From: Pachypanchax playfairii
Lineage: Eukaryota > Chordata > Actinopteri > Cyprinodontiformes > Aplocheilidae
DNA length: 64,000 nucleotides
NCBI GenBank assembly: GCA_006937955.1
Contig: SSNP01000024.1
Coordinates: 806,001 to 870,000, forward strand
Direction of reading: 5' to 3'
Below the pieces are notes generated by a model. That model made no database searches, had not been told where the DNA came from, and saw only the letters and a program-made list of their open reading frames with translations. Positions 11,421-22,724 of the stretch are shown one piece after another. Both the position numbers and the translations under genes were made by a program. Each line of letters opens with the position of its first letter. The stretch's first letter is position 1.

Positions 11421-14400
11421 AATGACATTAAACATTTGCATTTTAATTACAAATGGGCATTAATGTTATTCTTTTATACTATGTATAAATTCAACAGCTT
11501 GGTGAGCAAAATCTTGTTTAGTTGGTTTGTGTTTTATTGCTGTACTCATTAAGGAGGAATCACTCCACAGACTCCATTTTTCTTCTGTTTCATTTGAAAC
11601 TAGAACCTGACTGTGTTCGCTGGCTGGAGTGAAACAACGTGCAGTAAAGAAGATATTAGAAATCAAATATCCCAACAACCCCTTTAGGTAAAAAAAAATC
11701 TATCAGCTCTCAGGGGATAGATAGAACATGCCACATATTTAATAATCAGAAAAAAGAAAACATGTTGAAATGCAGTACTCATGCAGAGTGAGATATGTCT
11801 CCTTTTTCCTCACTTTTTTTCGACCTCTCCTCTACCAAACAGGCTTTTGCTCGCACATACATAATACACCCCATCGCTTTCAATGCAGCTCAAAGGGCCA
11901 TCTCTTTAGGGCTTCTGAGGCTGAGGTGGCCAGAAGCAATGAATGCAAATTACTCTTCCTGCACAGACACACACACACACACACATAAAGAGATGCTCAG
12001 TGTACCTCCTACAATGCTGAATGGAAGGTGCATAAAGAATGAGAGACAAAAAGGAGGGATTTAAAGAAGGAGGTGGTAAGAGGACAGTCAGATGGAGGTT
12101 ATTCAGAGGTAAGTCTCCTCCTCTTCCTCGGTTGATGTGTGTTTTTTGCATCATCGTGACCCAAATCATCACAAGTCAGCAACAGAATCCTGAACTCAGG
12201 TTGACACTTTTAAATGAACCTTCCAACATCAAGGCGTTAACATGAACATGCACACACATGCAGAATTCATCATCCACTTTCTCACCAGGTCATGGTGATA
12301 TACAGTACAGACACGAGAGATGAGTTCCATGTTTACCAAGAAAAGACAGAATATTACAGTCTTAAATACTGATGAATTTAACTATGGAGGAAAAAGTACA
12401 TCCTTGTTAAACTTCTGGACTTTATGTATCAGAACATGTTAAAAATGGTTCCAAAGTTTTACATGTATTCAGATCTAACCTCATATACAATAATACACTG
12501 AAAACTAAGTTTCCTGTATAAATACTTCAGTCTTTCATGTGATTATAAGGGAATTTTGTCCCATTAGTTAGTCTATTTAATTTAACCAAAACATATGAAA
12601 ATAATAGATATAATTGATATACAAAATTTAATGTTTGGAAATAAATATTAAGCTAGTTCACTTGACATTTTTCCAATTTTTTTATACATGCGTATTAACT
12701 CAGTGTGTTTATTTACTTATCCATTTAAAACTTCAATAAATAACTGACATGGTGTCATTTTTATGTTAATTAACTATTAAATTTGCTACAATTGTTTACT
12801 TCCCCCAAATTATTGTTGAGGTAACTTCTCTGTGATTTGACTCAATTTTTATGTGTTGCCTAATTTAAAGAACCGATGATCAAACATTTTTTAAATTCAA
12901 ACAGATATAAGCTAATGACTTAATTAATGGACTGACTTAACCTTTATAATCTGTACCATCAAGATCAATATAAATGTTTTACTTTGGAACCAACGTGATA
13001 ACTCTCATGTCATTCCGGTAGTTCAGCTGCATGTCACATGATAGTGGCTGAAATTTCAGCACCATGGACAACGTTACAGAAAACACATGCATTCACATTT
13101 TCACTGCTTCTTGCTGTTAATGGCCGAGTCTGTTATGTTTAATTCAATGAAATTAGTTTTTTATATTAAATTAGATAAGAATTAAATTTTGAGAAGCAAA
13201 CTGAAATGTTTATTTTTAATATAACAGACTAATAATACCAACTTCAAATACATTTAATCATGAAATATTAGATAGGAACATTTTGTTTGCTGTTTTATTA
13301 AGTGAAGTATTAAAAGTAGAAGTTCACTGGCGGGTATTTTATTATAAACTTGAAATATCAGAAAATAAGAAATGACACATATAATGTAAAAGTAAAATAA
13401 AAGACGAATCAAATTTAAAAGTCACTGTATGTATTTAGAACCCAATTTATCTAATATGACTCTGCTTTTTAAAATAAAACAAAAAAAAACAACTTTAATG
13501 CACTAATAGTATTTACTGAATGGTAAAGTAACATGTCTGTATTAGTGTTTTTAATTATAAAATAATTTTCTAATAAACTATTAATTAATTCATTTGAAGC
13601 AGATTAATACAGTGAACTTAATTATGTTTAATAATTTTATTTATTGATAATGTTTTATCTAAATAAATCTCATTAGATTTAGTTTTATTTTTGTATAACT
13701 ACATACCTCTGTACTGTCTGCATTCACAGAGCTGGGTTAATTTTTTAACTTCAGGTTTAGTCTCTGGGTGAAACAGGAGATTAAACCGTTAGTGTTTTGC
13801 TTTGATGTTGTGCATCGAGATAAGGCAGCTTGAGAGAGAGACGGCGATTGAACTGTCCGAAAGCATTAGAACAACATATGTCCTGTTATACCACTGCTGT
13901 CAGCTCTGCTTTATTTCCCACAAGTCTCCTTTATTTTTCAAGTCTAACAGGGTTTTTACTCTCAATTTTAGAAGACTTTACTGAGACAAATTGATATTAA
14001 TAGGAACTCTCCATTGGCCCATTTAAGACTGGACTTTTTCTTTAATGGAAGACACAGAGCTGGCATACATAAAAATTGGGGCAATTTAAAAACAAGATGG
14101 GAATAAGAATATGTGTAAATGTATAGCTGTAATTAAATACCTATTAAATAATTATGTAAGCGTGTTTACATCCACATGGTTTCCCTCCTGATTCGTTGAC
14201 CTAAATTAGTCCCTTTGCTCTTATAAAACTCCCTGAGTGTCCCACTCCGTCAGCTTTAGCAGCTCGGCTCATCCACTCTTTGGTTAGTGATGTCCCACGG
14301 CTGCAGCCTGCAGTGGAAGAAGCTTTTACCAGGTTCATCTGGGAGGCACCGATGGATTTAGAAGGAGGCAGGGAGGAAAAATGAAGCTTCGCATCTGATT

Positions 14401-14875
14401 CCTTGATCTCAGAGCTTCGCTCTCGTTGCAGTCCTGTTAAAACCTCTGATAGCTGTTTGCAGTTTTCCACTGGCTATTATCACAGAGAGGATTTACTGCA
14501 AACTATTATTTTTAAAAAGTCATATACTGACTAAAAGTTGGAGAGTTAGATTTGGAGTATTTAAAATGAGCATCGGTGTTGCTATGAGTTTAACTCAGTG
14601 ATTTCACTCAATAAAATGATTAAAGTCTGGTTCAGACTTTTAAAGTGTCGCAAGAGTTTCAGACCGCACACACAGCGAAAAAACATGGAGTATATTCTAT
14701 TTCTGCTCCTACTGTGTGTCATTATGTCATGTGGCCACACGGAGCAATTACACTCACCACATTCTCGGTATAGATGGGAATTCTCACCCGAAAAATCTCA
14801 GAAACCTCATGAAATCTGTGGGATTTCTGATTTAAATCTGTGAGCTGCTCATTGACAAACGCCACAAAACCTCAG
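11421..14875. other. intron sequence, very AT-rich
   Basis: No exon is seen. A short CA repeat lies at about 11968-11986. 12400-13720 is extremely AT-rich with many TTAA/TAAT phrases and no structured repeat that I could define. Confidence 0.45.
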
Positions 14876-14895
14876 AAGAAGAAGAAGAAGAAGCT
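14876..14895. repeat. (AAG)n microsatellite
   Basis: Six to seven tandem AAG units ending in aagctt. It lies in a stretch (about 14600-15130) that may itself be a decayed transposon, but no reliable ends were found. Confidence 0.7.
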
Positions 14896-16798
14896 TCTCG
14901 TCATCTCGCTTTCTGATTGGCTACACGCTGCACTGATCCAACATGTTGGATATCCATGATTCATGATCGAACATCCCTGCAAGTGGACCCGATCACTCTT
15001 AACACACCACACACGGCAGGAATATCAGTTAGGATTATGTTAAGATCAGTCCTGTTGATCGAGGCTTGTCAGAAAGGGAAAATCGGGGCAAACCCGGGTG
15101 TGAACTCGGCATTAAAGTGTCTGGAATGACAAAACGCTCATAAATCACATGACCCAGATGTATCAGGCTGTCATTATGTATTCATTGTTCTTGAAGCCAA
15201 AAGGATACAGTCTGAGTGGAGAAACTAAAATCAAGTAAAGAGTCTCATGATAAAGAGCTGATGTTGCAGGTTAAACCACAAGGAGCAGCACAGCTGACTG
15301 GTTTACTGTAGACAGCTGGTAGACATCTGCTCTCTGTCCCATTAAAACACCTGGATCAGCTCTTTAACAAAATCAACAAATTGTTTTTTCATTTATTTGC
15401 TAATAAACTTCATTTTTCTTCATTTTTTCTATAAAAATAACTGATTGATACTTTATTGATGTGCTTGGGAAGTTATTTCTCTGATTTTCACCCTCCCTGA
15501 GGAGCAGTGTGATGCAGCACCGCGGGGGCAGATTTGAGGGTTCAGTATTTTGTGGACTATCAGGGTTTAAGATGGAACTTTTCACCTGCTAATCAGGAGA
15601 CAACCTTCTTCTATTTAGGCCACAGCCGCCTCTTATTTTCTGTATGTGTCACATCTTAGAAATAAAGGTTAAAGTTCTAATAAAAAACTATTAAATCAAA
15701 TGCAGTATCATTTAAAAATTTTTTTTTTTTTTAAAAAGTAGCTCATCTCAGACCCTTACAATCAGTAGAATATCTAACCAGGACTAATGTCTGTTAATCT
15801 GAGTTGTTTTATAACCCTGAGTGAGTTTACAGACTTCATCCTGACCCCTTGTTTTATGAAGGTCATATTTATAATCATTATAATAATTCTTTAGGAACTT
15901 CAAAGAAAGATAAGAAACCCGACTTGATTAGGAAACTGTTTAATTACGTGTACAAAGTTTTACAGGTTACATCAAACAAACCGTCTCTTTGACCAACAAC
16001 CTGATTTTAGGTCCCCGTCTCGTTTATTCCCGTCTGATATTAGCTGTGGACTCTATTCTCGTTTTGCAGCCCCACCAAGGTAGTTGCTGTCATCTCTTCA
16101 GGTGAAGTAAATTTAATCTCCTCTATATGGAGTTTTTGTCAGTCCTGCATGAAGACTGAAGTCCTGATAACTCCCATGTGCCTGTTCTATATCAGGCAGC
16201 TGCTGAACTAAGTCTGTGCAGCTTTCTGTAGCAACACTCCATCACTTATACATTCCATAGAATAAAAACAGATGTTCAGACTTTAAAACTCACTTTGAGG
16301 ATGTCCTGATACTTTTAGCTGTGCAGAGGAGGAATCTCGTCCCTACAAACAGATTTTTCAGCTGCACGTGAAGCGATAGGAACCGTGTTTGTAAATAAAC
16401 TCACAAATAGATTTTCTCTATTTACATTTATAATGTAAAGTTTGTTGCATTTTGATGAATTACTGTTCATAAAAACAAAATTTTAAACCAAAGTTTGTTG
16501 AAGGTGGATCACTAGTTATATAACGCCTTAAAATCTACAACAACTGATAAAGTATCGGCTTCATGAAGGAGTTTCCTGTTTACTGGTGGAATATTTTACC
16601 TGCTACCCTTTGGTATTTTAGATCAATATGACAGTGTTAGAATGGAGACTTACATTTGGGGATTTGGCTGTAGCTGCAGGTATACCATGACTGCTGAGGA
16701 TGAATAATTGATGGTTATTCTAGAATCAGAAAACAAACAAACACACAAAAATCCTTTTCTAAAGAGTTTTCTCAGATATTAGAATCTATATTTGGTGT
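14896..16798. other. intron sequence with a minus-strand LINE tail
   Basis: 15448-15478 reads, on the minus strand, like a LINE 3' tail (ACTTCCCAAGCACATCAATA AAGTATC). No coding sequence is attached to it. The remainder shows no gene. Confidence 0.4.
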
Positions 16799-16802
16799 TT
16801 AA

Positions 16803-17781
16803 AGGCATACTGTGTAGAAAATAATGGAAAAAAATGGCTTATATTTTCAACACCAGGTGGCAGTAATGAGCTAACAACTCCGTCACTTCCACTAACCACC
16901 AAAAATCAAAGTACAACAAGTCGAGAAGTGCCACAATGAAAACAAGCAGTTCAATAAACAGCGCAGTCGAATTAAACTGTCTGAAAAACTAAATCAGCAG
17001 CGAGTAAGAAACAAGCAGTTAAACCGGTTGTTTTAGAATGAGACCGTTCGATTGGTTTATTTGCATATTAAAGGTTTCCTTCTTGCATTTTAGCAGATGC
17101 TAACTCAGACATGATACTTCTTCAGCAGCAGATCAGTACGGCCAAAAGCTAGCTTATACTCACTCTAGTGGTGGAAAAAGGTACTACAAGTTATACAGTC
17201 CAACCAATAACTTTTTAACCGGGCTCTGCAGGATCTATGTGTAGCCCCACATGTCCACTGGGTGCTACGCATACATCTTGGATTGCTCTGTCTGAAAGTG
17301 TCTGAAAAAGGGTGGGACATGTATAATATATTGAGCTGATTGGAGGACGCACTAGATCATGATTTGTCTTTAGCCAATCACAGTAAATCAAGCTGGGAGA
17401 ATAGCACACACATCGTTACCATCAGGAAATGCACAGTTCTTACCTTTGCTCATTTTTCAACCAATAAATCTTCTCTAGTTCTCCTAAAACAGATTCACTA
17501 GCCACTTTTATGCGTACATCCACCGGCTCAGCCATGTTTGTTTTGTTTTACCTGCCTGGACACTTGCTGCCAATCAGTTTAGTTGGAGCAGTACAAGATG
17601 CATTTTGGAAAACTCAGAATCTCACAAAAATCCATCTTGCAATGCAAGGTTAATAACTTTTTTTAAATTAAAATAAATCACATATGAAATTATGGCAAAA
17701 CAACATATTGTTTAGCTCTCTATTAATGGTATTACTTTCTTAAAAAGAAGCATAATATTAAAAATTCTATATATTATACCC
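16803..17781. mobile_element. TTAA-type MITE, copy 1 (interrupted)
   Basis: The left end is TTAA at 16799-16802 followed by AGGCATACTGTGTAG. The interior shares phrases with 19236-20380, such as aactccgtcacttccactaaccacca and tctagtggtg, and the 3' part aataaatca...attatgg...tttagctct. The right end, tatattatacc near 17780, has lost a clean TTAA. The copy is split by a foreign 435-bp piece at 17217-17651. Confidence 0.65.
17217..17651. mobile_element. unclassified insertion nested in TTAA MITE copy 1
   Basis: The 11-bp phrase aataacttttt occurs at 17206-17216 and again at 17652-17662, while the sister copy at 19.6 kb has it once. That marks 435 bp as inserted, with the phrase as the likely target duplication. 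No terminal inverted repeats, tRNA-like head or poly-A tail are evident, so the class is open. Confidence 0.5.
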
Positions 17782-19235
17782 TAAAAGTGTCTCAATACAT
17801 CTATATCAAAAGAAAATACAGTGAAATCCCAGTTAACTTCATCAGGTTTGGTGATTTTTCAAGGATTTTTGTTCCATAAATGCCTTTAAAGATCATTTAT
17901 CTGTGTAAATTGATAATCACTTAAATAGTCAATAGGTTTAATTGTACCCACCAACGTCTGACAAGACAAAGCTTTTTTGTTACACATGGTAGAAATGACT
18001 TTAGGCATCACAGCAGGAAGATGAGATCAAAGCCCAGATGAAGAGCATCAGTGAACCACTCGAAGGTTACTGCATAGATCAACACCAGCCATTTATTTAC
18101 AGCAGAAATAGCCGAGGGCTTGAATGACTGTTCAAACACAGATTGATCTCTTCTTTTTCCTTTTTTTTTTCACGGTCAAAGCTGAGAGAAGACGATACAC
18201 CTCCGAGATGAAATACTACATGAAATGGCAACCAGATAGCAGAACATGACGGCGTTTTGATAGCTCAATGCAACAACCTCCCAACAAAATGTTCTCGTTT
18301 TTCTTCACCTCCTCCACCGTCCTCATGTCAAATAACATAAAGACTTGTTGCTCTTCAAAGGTTATCCTAATAAGGAGCACTTTTGACTCTGTAGACAAAA
18401 CAGGAAATGTCAAAATGTATAAAAACGGGCTTTTCTTGTCTTATACGAGGAGACAAACGGTGGGTTCTGTTCTGACAGACTCAGGGTGTTGCTGAAGACG
18501 GGCGGTGAGTATTTACTGCCTCTGGGAAGAAGGAATCACAGTGTAACAACTGGAAATGGCAAAATCAGTGGCAATATGTCCAAAAACACACAGAAGGCTT
18601 GACAACTGGAGGAAATGATCTCAGTTTTGTGTTTTTAGGAAGCTACATTTTCCAGCGTAATTTGTTCTTTTATTGAGATTCAACAGAAAACGTTTTGATT
18701 CTTGTCATTGTTTTTCTTTATAAAACTGAATTAAACTCAAACATTTTTTCACATTCTCTCAAAATTCAGACCAATAATAACTTCATGCTAATGTACGGGG
18801 ATGTTTTTAGTGCCAACATTCAGTGGATGGGATAATAGTTACATAAGTGATGACATTTGTCATTTCATTGTTTTTATGTAGCACTAGTTCACGATTCAAG
18901 ATTGAACCAGTTTAAATACTTTCACATGCATCAAACTGAGTTCAGATTTAAATCCAATTACAATCTAATACACTTAGATTCAGTAAATCTTCTTTTTGAA
19001 ATGAGAGTTTGTAAAACAGTTCAGCTGTTCAGGGATCCTGGAGGATTGAAAATAGCTCTGCGTTCTCTTCACACAACTTCTAATAAAACCAGGTTTTTTA
19101 TGGGCGGCCATCTTTAACTCATTAAAACTTGCTGTGTAAAAAAGGAGACAATAATAATAATAATAATTGAGTTTTAATGATTCCTCTGACACGTACCATC
19201 CACTTTGACATCACACACTCTAACATGATCTTTAA
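17782..19235. other. intron sequence, no gene seen
   Basis: No exons or bounded repeats. Open frames at 18216-18495 and 18857-19192 lack domain character. Confidence 0.45.
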
Positions 19236-20380
19236 AGGTATACTATTTAGAAAATAAAGGTCATCAATACTAGATCACAGTAATGAGCAAAATCAGAACT
19301 CCGTCACTTCCACTAACCACCACAAGGTGGCAGAAATGGGTATTATTCCTGAGAGCGGCAGCGTTCAAGCCACTCAATGTCCAGCTTTTCAGCTCCAAGT
19401 GAACCGGAAGAAACGGATAACAAGTTTCTGCTTCACGCTGAAAATTATTAATTAGCTGTGTAGTAACTTATACAGTATACTAATGTAGTTTCTGCAATGC
19501 GTATATGCAATAGTTGTTAATAGTTTGACCAAAAACTGGCTAATACTCGCTCTAGTGGTGAAAAAAATGAATACTACAAGTTTGTCGCACCATCAAAAAA
19601 TTAAAAAAGGATCAATAACTTTTGAAATAAAAATAAATCATGTGGAATTATGGCAAACGTGTTGTTTAGCTCTGTAATTATGGTATTACTTTATTTTAGG
19701 GCCGGGACTTTAATGCGTTAATTACGATTAATTAATTACACAAAAATAACGCGTTAATTTTTTTAACGCATTTTAATCGCACTTATTTAAGCACCGCAGA
19801 ACATCTCTCATGAGTTTCAGCGGACCGATTATCCTGGCGCACCTACCAGCGTTCATTATTTAGGACAACAACAAACCACAGTGAACATGAATGAAGAAGC
19901 GACCGCTTTGATTGGGAAGTTTTGTTATAAAAAATGACTGGATGGAAGCGTGGATAAGAGCATGTGTGTGTGCAAGCTATGCAGCAAGAAATTTGTACAT
20001 CATCGCAGCACATCGGGCCTGAAGTATCACCTCAATGTTAAACATATAGCAGCTAGCGTGGACGTTAGCCCGACTCCGAGTACAAGTGTAGACATTTTCT
20101 ACACTTAATGCACTGGTCTGTTGGACTTGGTTGAACAAAAATAAACAATATTTTGTTGCTTAAGCTTATGTGTATTCAGTCATGATTCAATGGTATACTA
20201 AAAATCCGTTTGAAAAAAATTCTCACTGTTCTCTGGTCAAATATTTATATGCGATTAAAATGCAATTAATTTTGATTAATTAATTACAAAGCCTCTAATT
20301 AATTAGATTAAAATTTTTAATCGAGTCCCGGCCCTAGTTTATTTTAAAAAAAACATTTTTGAATTATACATATTATACCT
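19236..20380. mobile_element. TTAA-type MITE, copy 2 (host of a hAT insertion)
   Basis: TTAA at 19232-19235 and 20381-20384. The ends AGGTATACTATTTAG and, reversed, AGGTATAATATGTAT form an imperfect inverted repeat. It shares internal sequence with copy 1 at 16803-17781. A 640-bp hAT element sits inside at 19697-20336, so the MITE proper is roughly 500 bp. Confidence 0.75.
19697..20336 (+). mobile_element. non-autonomous hAT element with a BED-finger remnant
   Basis: The ends are TAGGGCCGGGACT and AGTCCCGGCCCTA reading inwards. Flanks ctttattt (19689-19696) and gtttattt (20337-20344) are a near-perfect 8-bp target duplication, typical of hAT. Inside, + strand, MNEEATALIGKFCYKK is followed by an in-frame TGA and then a C2-H2 BED-like finger, MCVCKLCSKKFVHHRSTSGL then KYHLNVKH (from 19962). 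The frame closes at about 20108. The catalytic domain is absent. Confidence 0.85.
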
Positions 20381-20384
20381 TTAA

Positions 20385-22698
20385 CATCTCAATCATCTGA
20401 GACTGGTGATGCTTTTTCTTGCTGAACCCCAGATTTGTACTTTTTAATTCAGTTCACATGTTTTAATATTCTAAACGTAACTGATCGTGAGCTGCCAGCA
20501 GCAAAATGTGTGAAAGAAGTTTAGAAGATGTAATTCAATCTAAATTCAATACGTTATTAATGTCCGAGGGGAAATTAGATCAATGTAAAAGTAAACGTAA
20601 AATGTAGAAGTTTTCTTGGCTGCTTTGTTCTACAGTTAATAGATTAGCGTTCCTCGACTTACACGCTCAATTTTAAAATGGAAAAAATGGCAAATCTGAT
20701 ATTTATGAAGGTTTAACATAAAAAGAAAACGTTGTTTTTGGAATCTTCTAGTCATTTGGGTATTTTGGAGCTTTTATTGTGATAAAAACTTCTGTGAGTG
20801 AATATTGTGTAGTAAATAAACATATTTTAGTTTTTATTTCACGGATTTTTCGAACCACCCGGTGAATGAAACAGTTCTGTTTACAGATTGCCGTCTTGTT
20901 TCTTGTTGTTTTTGTTTGTTTTGTTTTTATTAAAACCCGTCTGTGGCTTTTACACTGGGGATTTCATACAACTTATAAAAACAGCTATTGGATTCCTTGA
21001 CTTTGTTTTGACCTCATCAATAGTTAATGCTGGATCTCGCTTGTGCTCCGAAAACCTCGTCCAGAAGAAAATCACTTCTTATTGACACTGAGTGAGATTG
21101 CTAATAATCCTTAATTCTGTATTCATTGTAAGATTAAGCGAAACGTCCTGTATAATAGTGATAATCTGTAATTTAGACTTGAGCTTTAAAGCACACGTTT
21201 ATCCTGACGGTTTGTGTGTATGAACAGATAAATCTATGTGTGTGTTGTTGTGTGTGTGTGTCTGGCTACGAGGGGAGAAAATGGTTTTAACCTTCATGCT
21301 TATTCAATCATCACCACTCTGTAAATGTCACTCCATCTGCCTTCCTGCTGCTCTGCATGTCTCTGTTTACCTCACATTTTTAGAATCTTGCTCTGTCATG
21401 TATTTGTCTCATAAAAATCTCAGATTTCCCCCAATTTAATCCTCATTTCATCTATTCTTTTATTAAATTTCTCCCTTCTATAATTTGACTTCCTCTTTCT
21501 CAGCTTTTCTCCACCTCCACACCAGCCTTCTTATTTTATTTCTCCCTTCAGCTTATCATTTCTGTCTTTTATTTTTTGTCTTGTGTGTGCGCGCACGTTA
21601 TTTTGAAACCCCTGTGTCAGCATCCTATTCATGCCGGCCCTCTCCATTTGTCTTTTTCTGTTTCCTTCTCTTTCTGCCTACTCGATTCTCCCCCTCCTTC
21701 GGCCGGCGTTGATCGATATTTCACTAGCTCTCAGTCTGCGGATTAAGAATGAGGCACCCAGAGACTGAAAAGCAAGTGAGAGCTGACAGAGAGAGAAAAA
21801 TGGCGAACAGAGAAAAGGTTAGGAGGGACCACGGTGTGACACGGGAGGAGATCTAGAAGGAAAAATATGATTGTAAAAAATAAATAGCAGCAGAAGGAAG
21901 GGATGATAGACAGACGTGTGGTAGAAATTAGAAACGTGTTTACAATCAAAGACTGAGCTCGTATCACCCCTTTCTGTTTAGTTTGGCTCAAAGCCGCTTG
22001 GTTTTCAAGCCAAATGTTCAGTTTCCTGGAAAGAAACGATCAGGTTAATGATCAGAACACGTCTTTTAAAAACATCAGAAGCAGTCGGATGTCAAATATG
22101 TTCCTTCTGAAGTCAGTACATGCAGCTTGAACTGAACCACAGTCAGCAGAACAGCTGGTTTCACTACAAACTCCTGAATACCTGCTTTTAACTTTAAAAT
22201 GGCAAATATTTCTTATCATGTTATTTTTTTAAAATAAAAACAGTGATGCATAAGCACCAAAGCTCTCTTATTGGTATTTTTACCTGTTGTGAAGGTTCTC
22301 TAAAGCTCTGGAAAACTTTACAATTAACCTCTTCATCAGCTCCTGTTGTATCAGAGCTCTGGGTTTTTATTTTAAAACAGGAAGTGAAGAGTCTTTTAAA
22401 CTGATGTCCTACATAAAACATCAAAAATCCACATACTTTGTTTTTGTTACTTTGTTTTACTCAGCACAGCTTCTAGTTTTCACACAGTGACCGTTTAAGG
22501 CTCATGATGGTTACCATGGTGACCTTCATGAGCCACTGGCAGCAGCTGTAACATTTCTTTAAATCTTGCTTCTTGTAACACTTAAAAGTTTTTTATGTGC
22601 ATTAATTATTCACAATCTAACAGATTATTAGTGATTATTAAAGCAGATTAAAAGCTTCACTACAGTTTGTCATCTTAAATTCACTCTGTTTCATAGAC
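20385..22698. other. intron sequence with a minus-strand LINE tail
   Basis: About 20540-20582 on the minus strand reads AATTTCCCCTCGGACATTAA TAACGTATTGAATT, a LINE 3' tail. 21230-21262 is a short imperfect TG repeat. 21480-21720 is pyrimidine-rich. No exon is recognised. Confidence 0.45.
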
Positions 22699-22724
22699 CG
22701 CCCCCCCTCCCCCCCTCCCCCCGG
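22699..22724 (-). other. potential G-quadruplex tract (minus strand)
   Basis: The + strand is CCGCCCCCCCTCCCCCCC followed by TCCCCCCGG. The minus strand therefore has three G-runs of six or seven separated by single A residues, long enough to supply a fourth run. Function is unknown. Confidence 0.6.

Noticed and set aside
14598..15129. Possible PIF/Harbinger-like MITE with a leucine-rich start frame (MEYILFLLLLCVIM)
   Set aside because: Terminal repeats and target duplication could not be matched, so no element was called.
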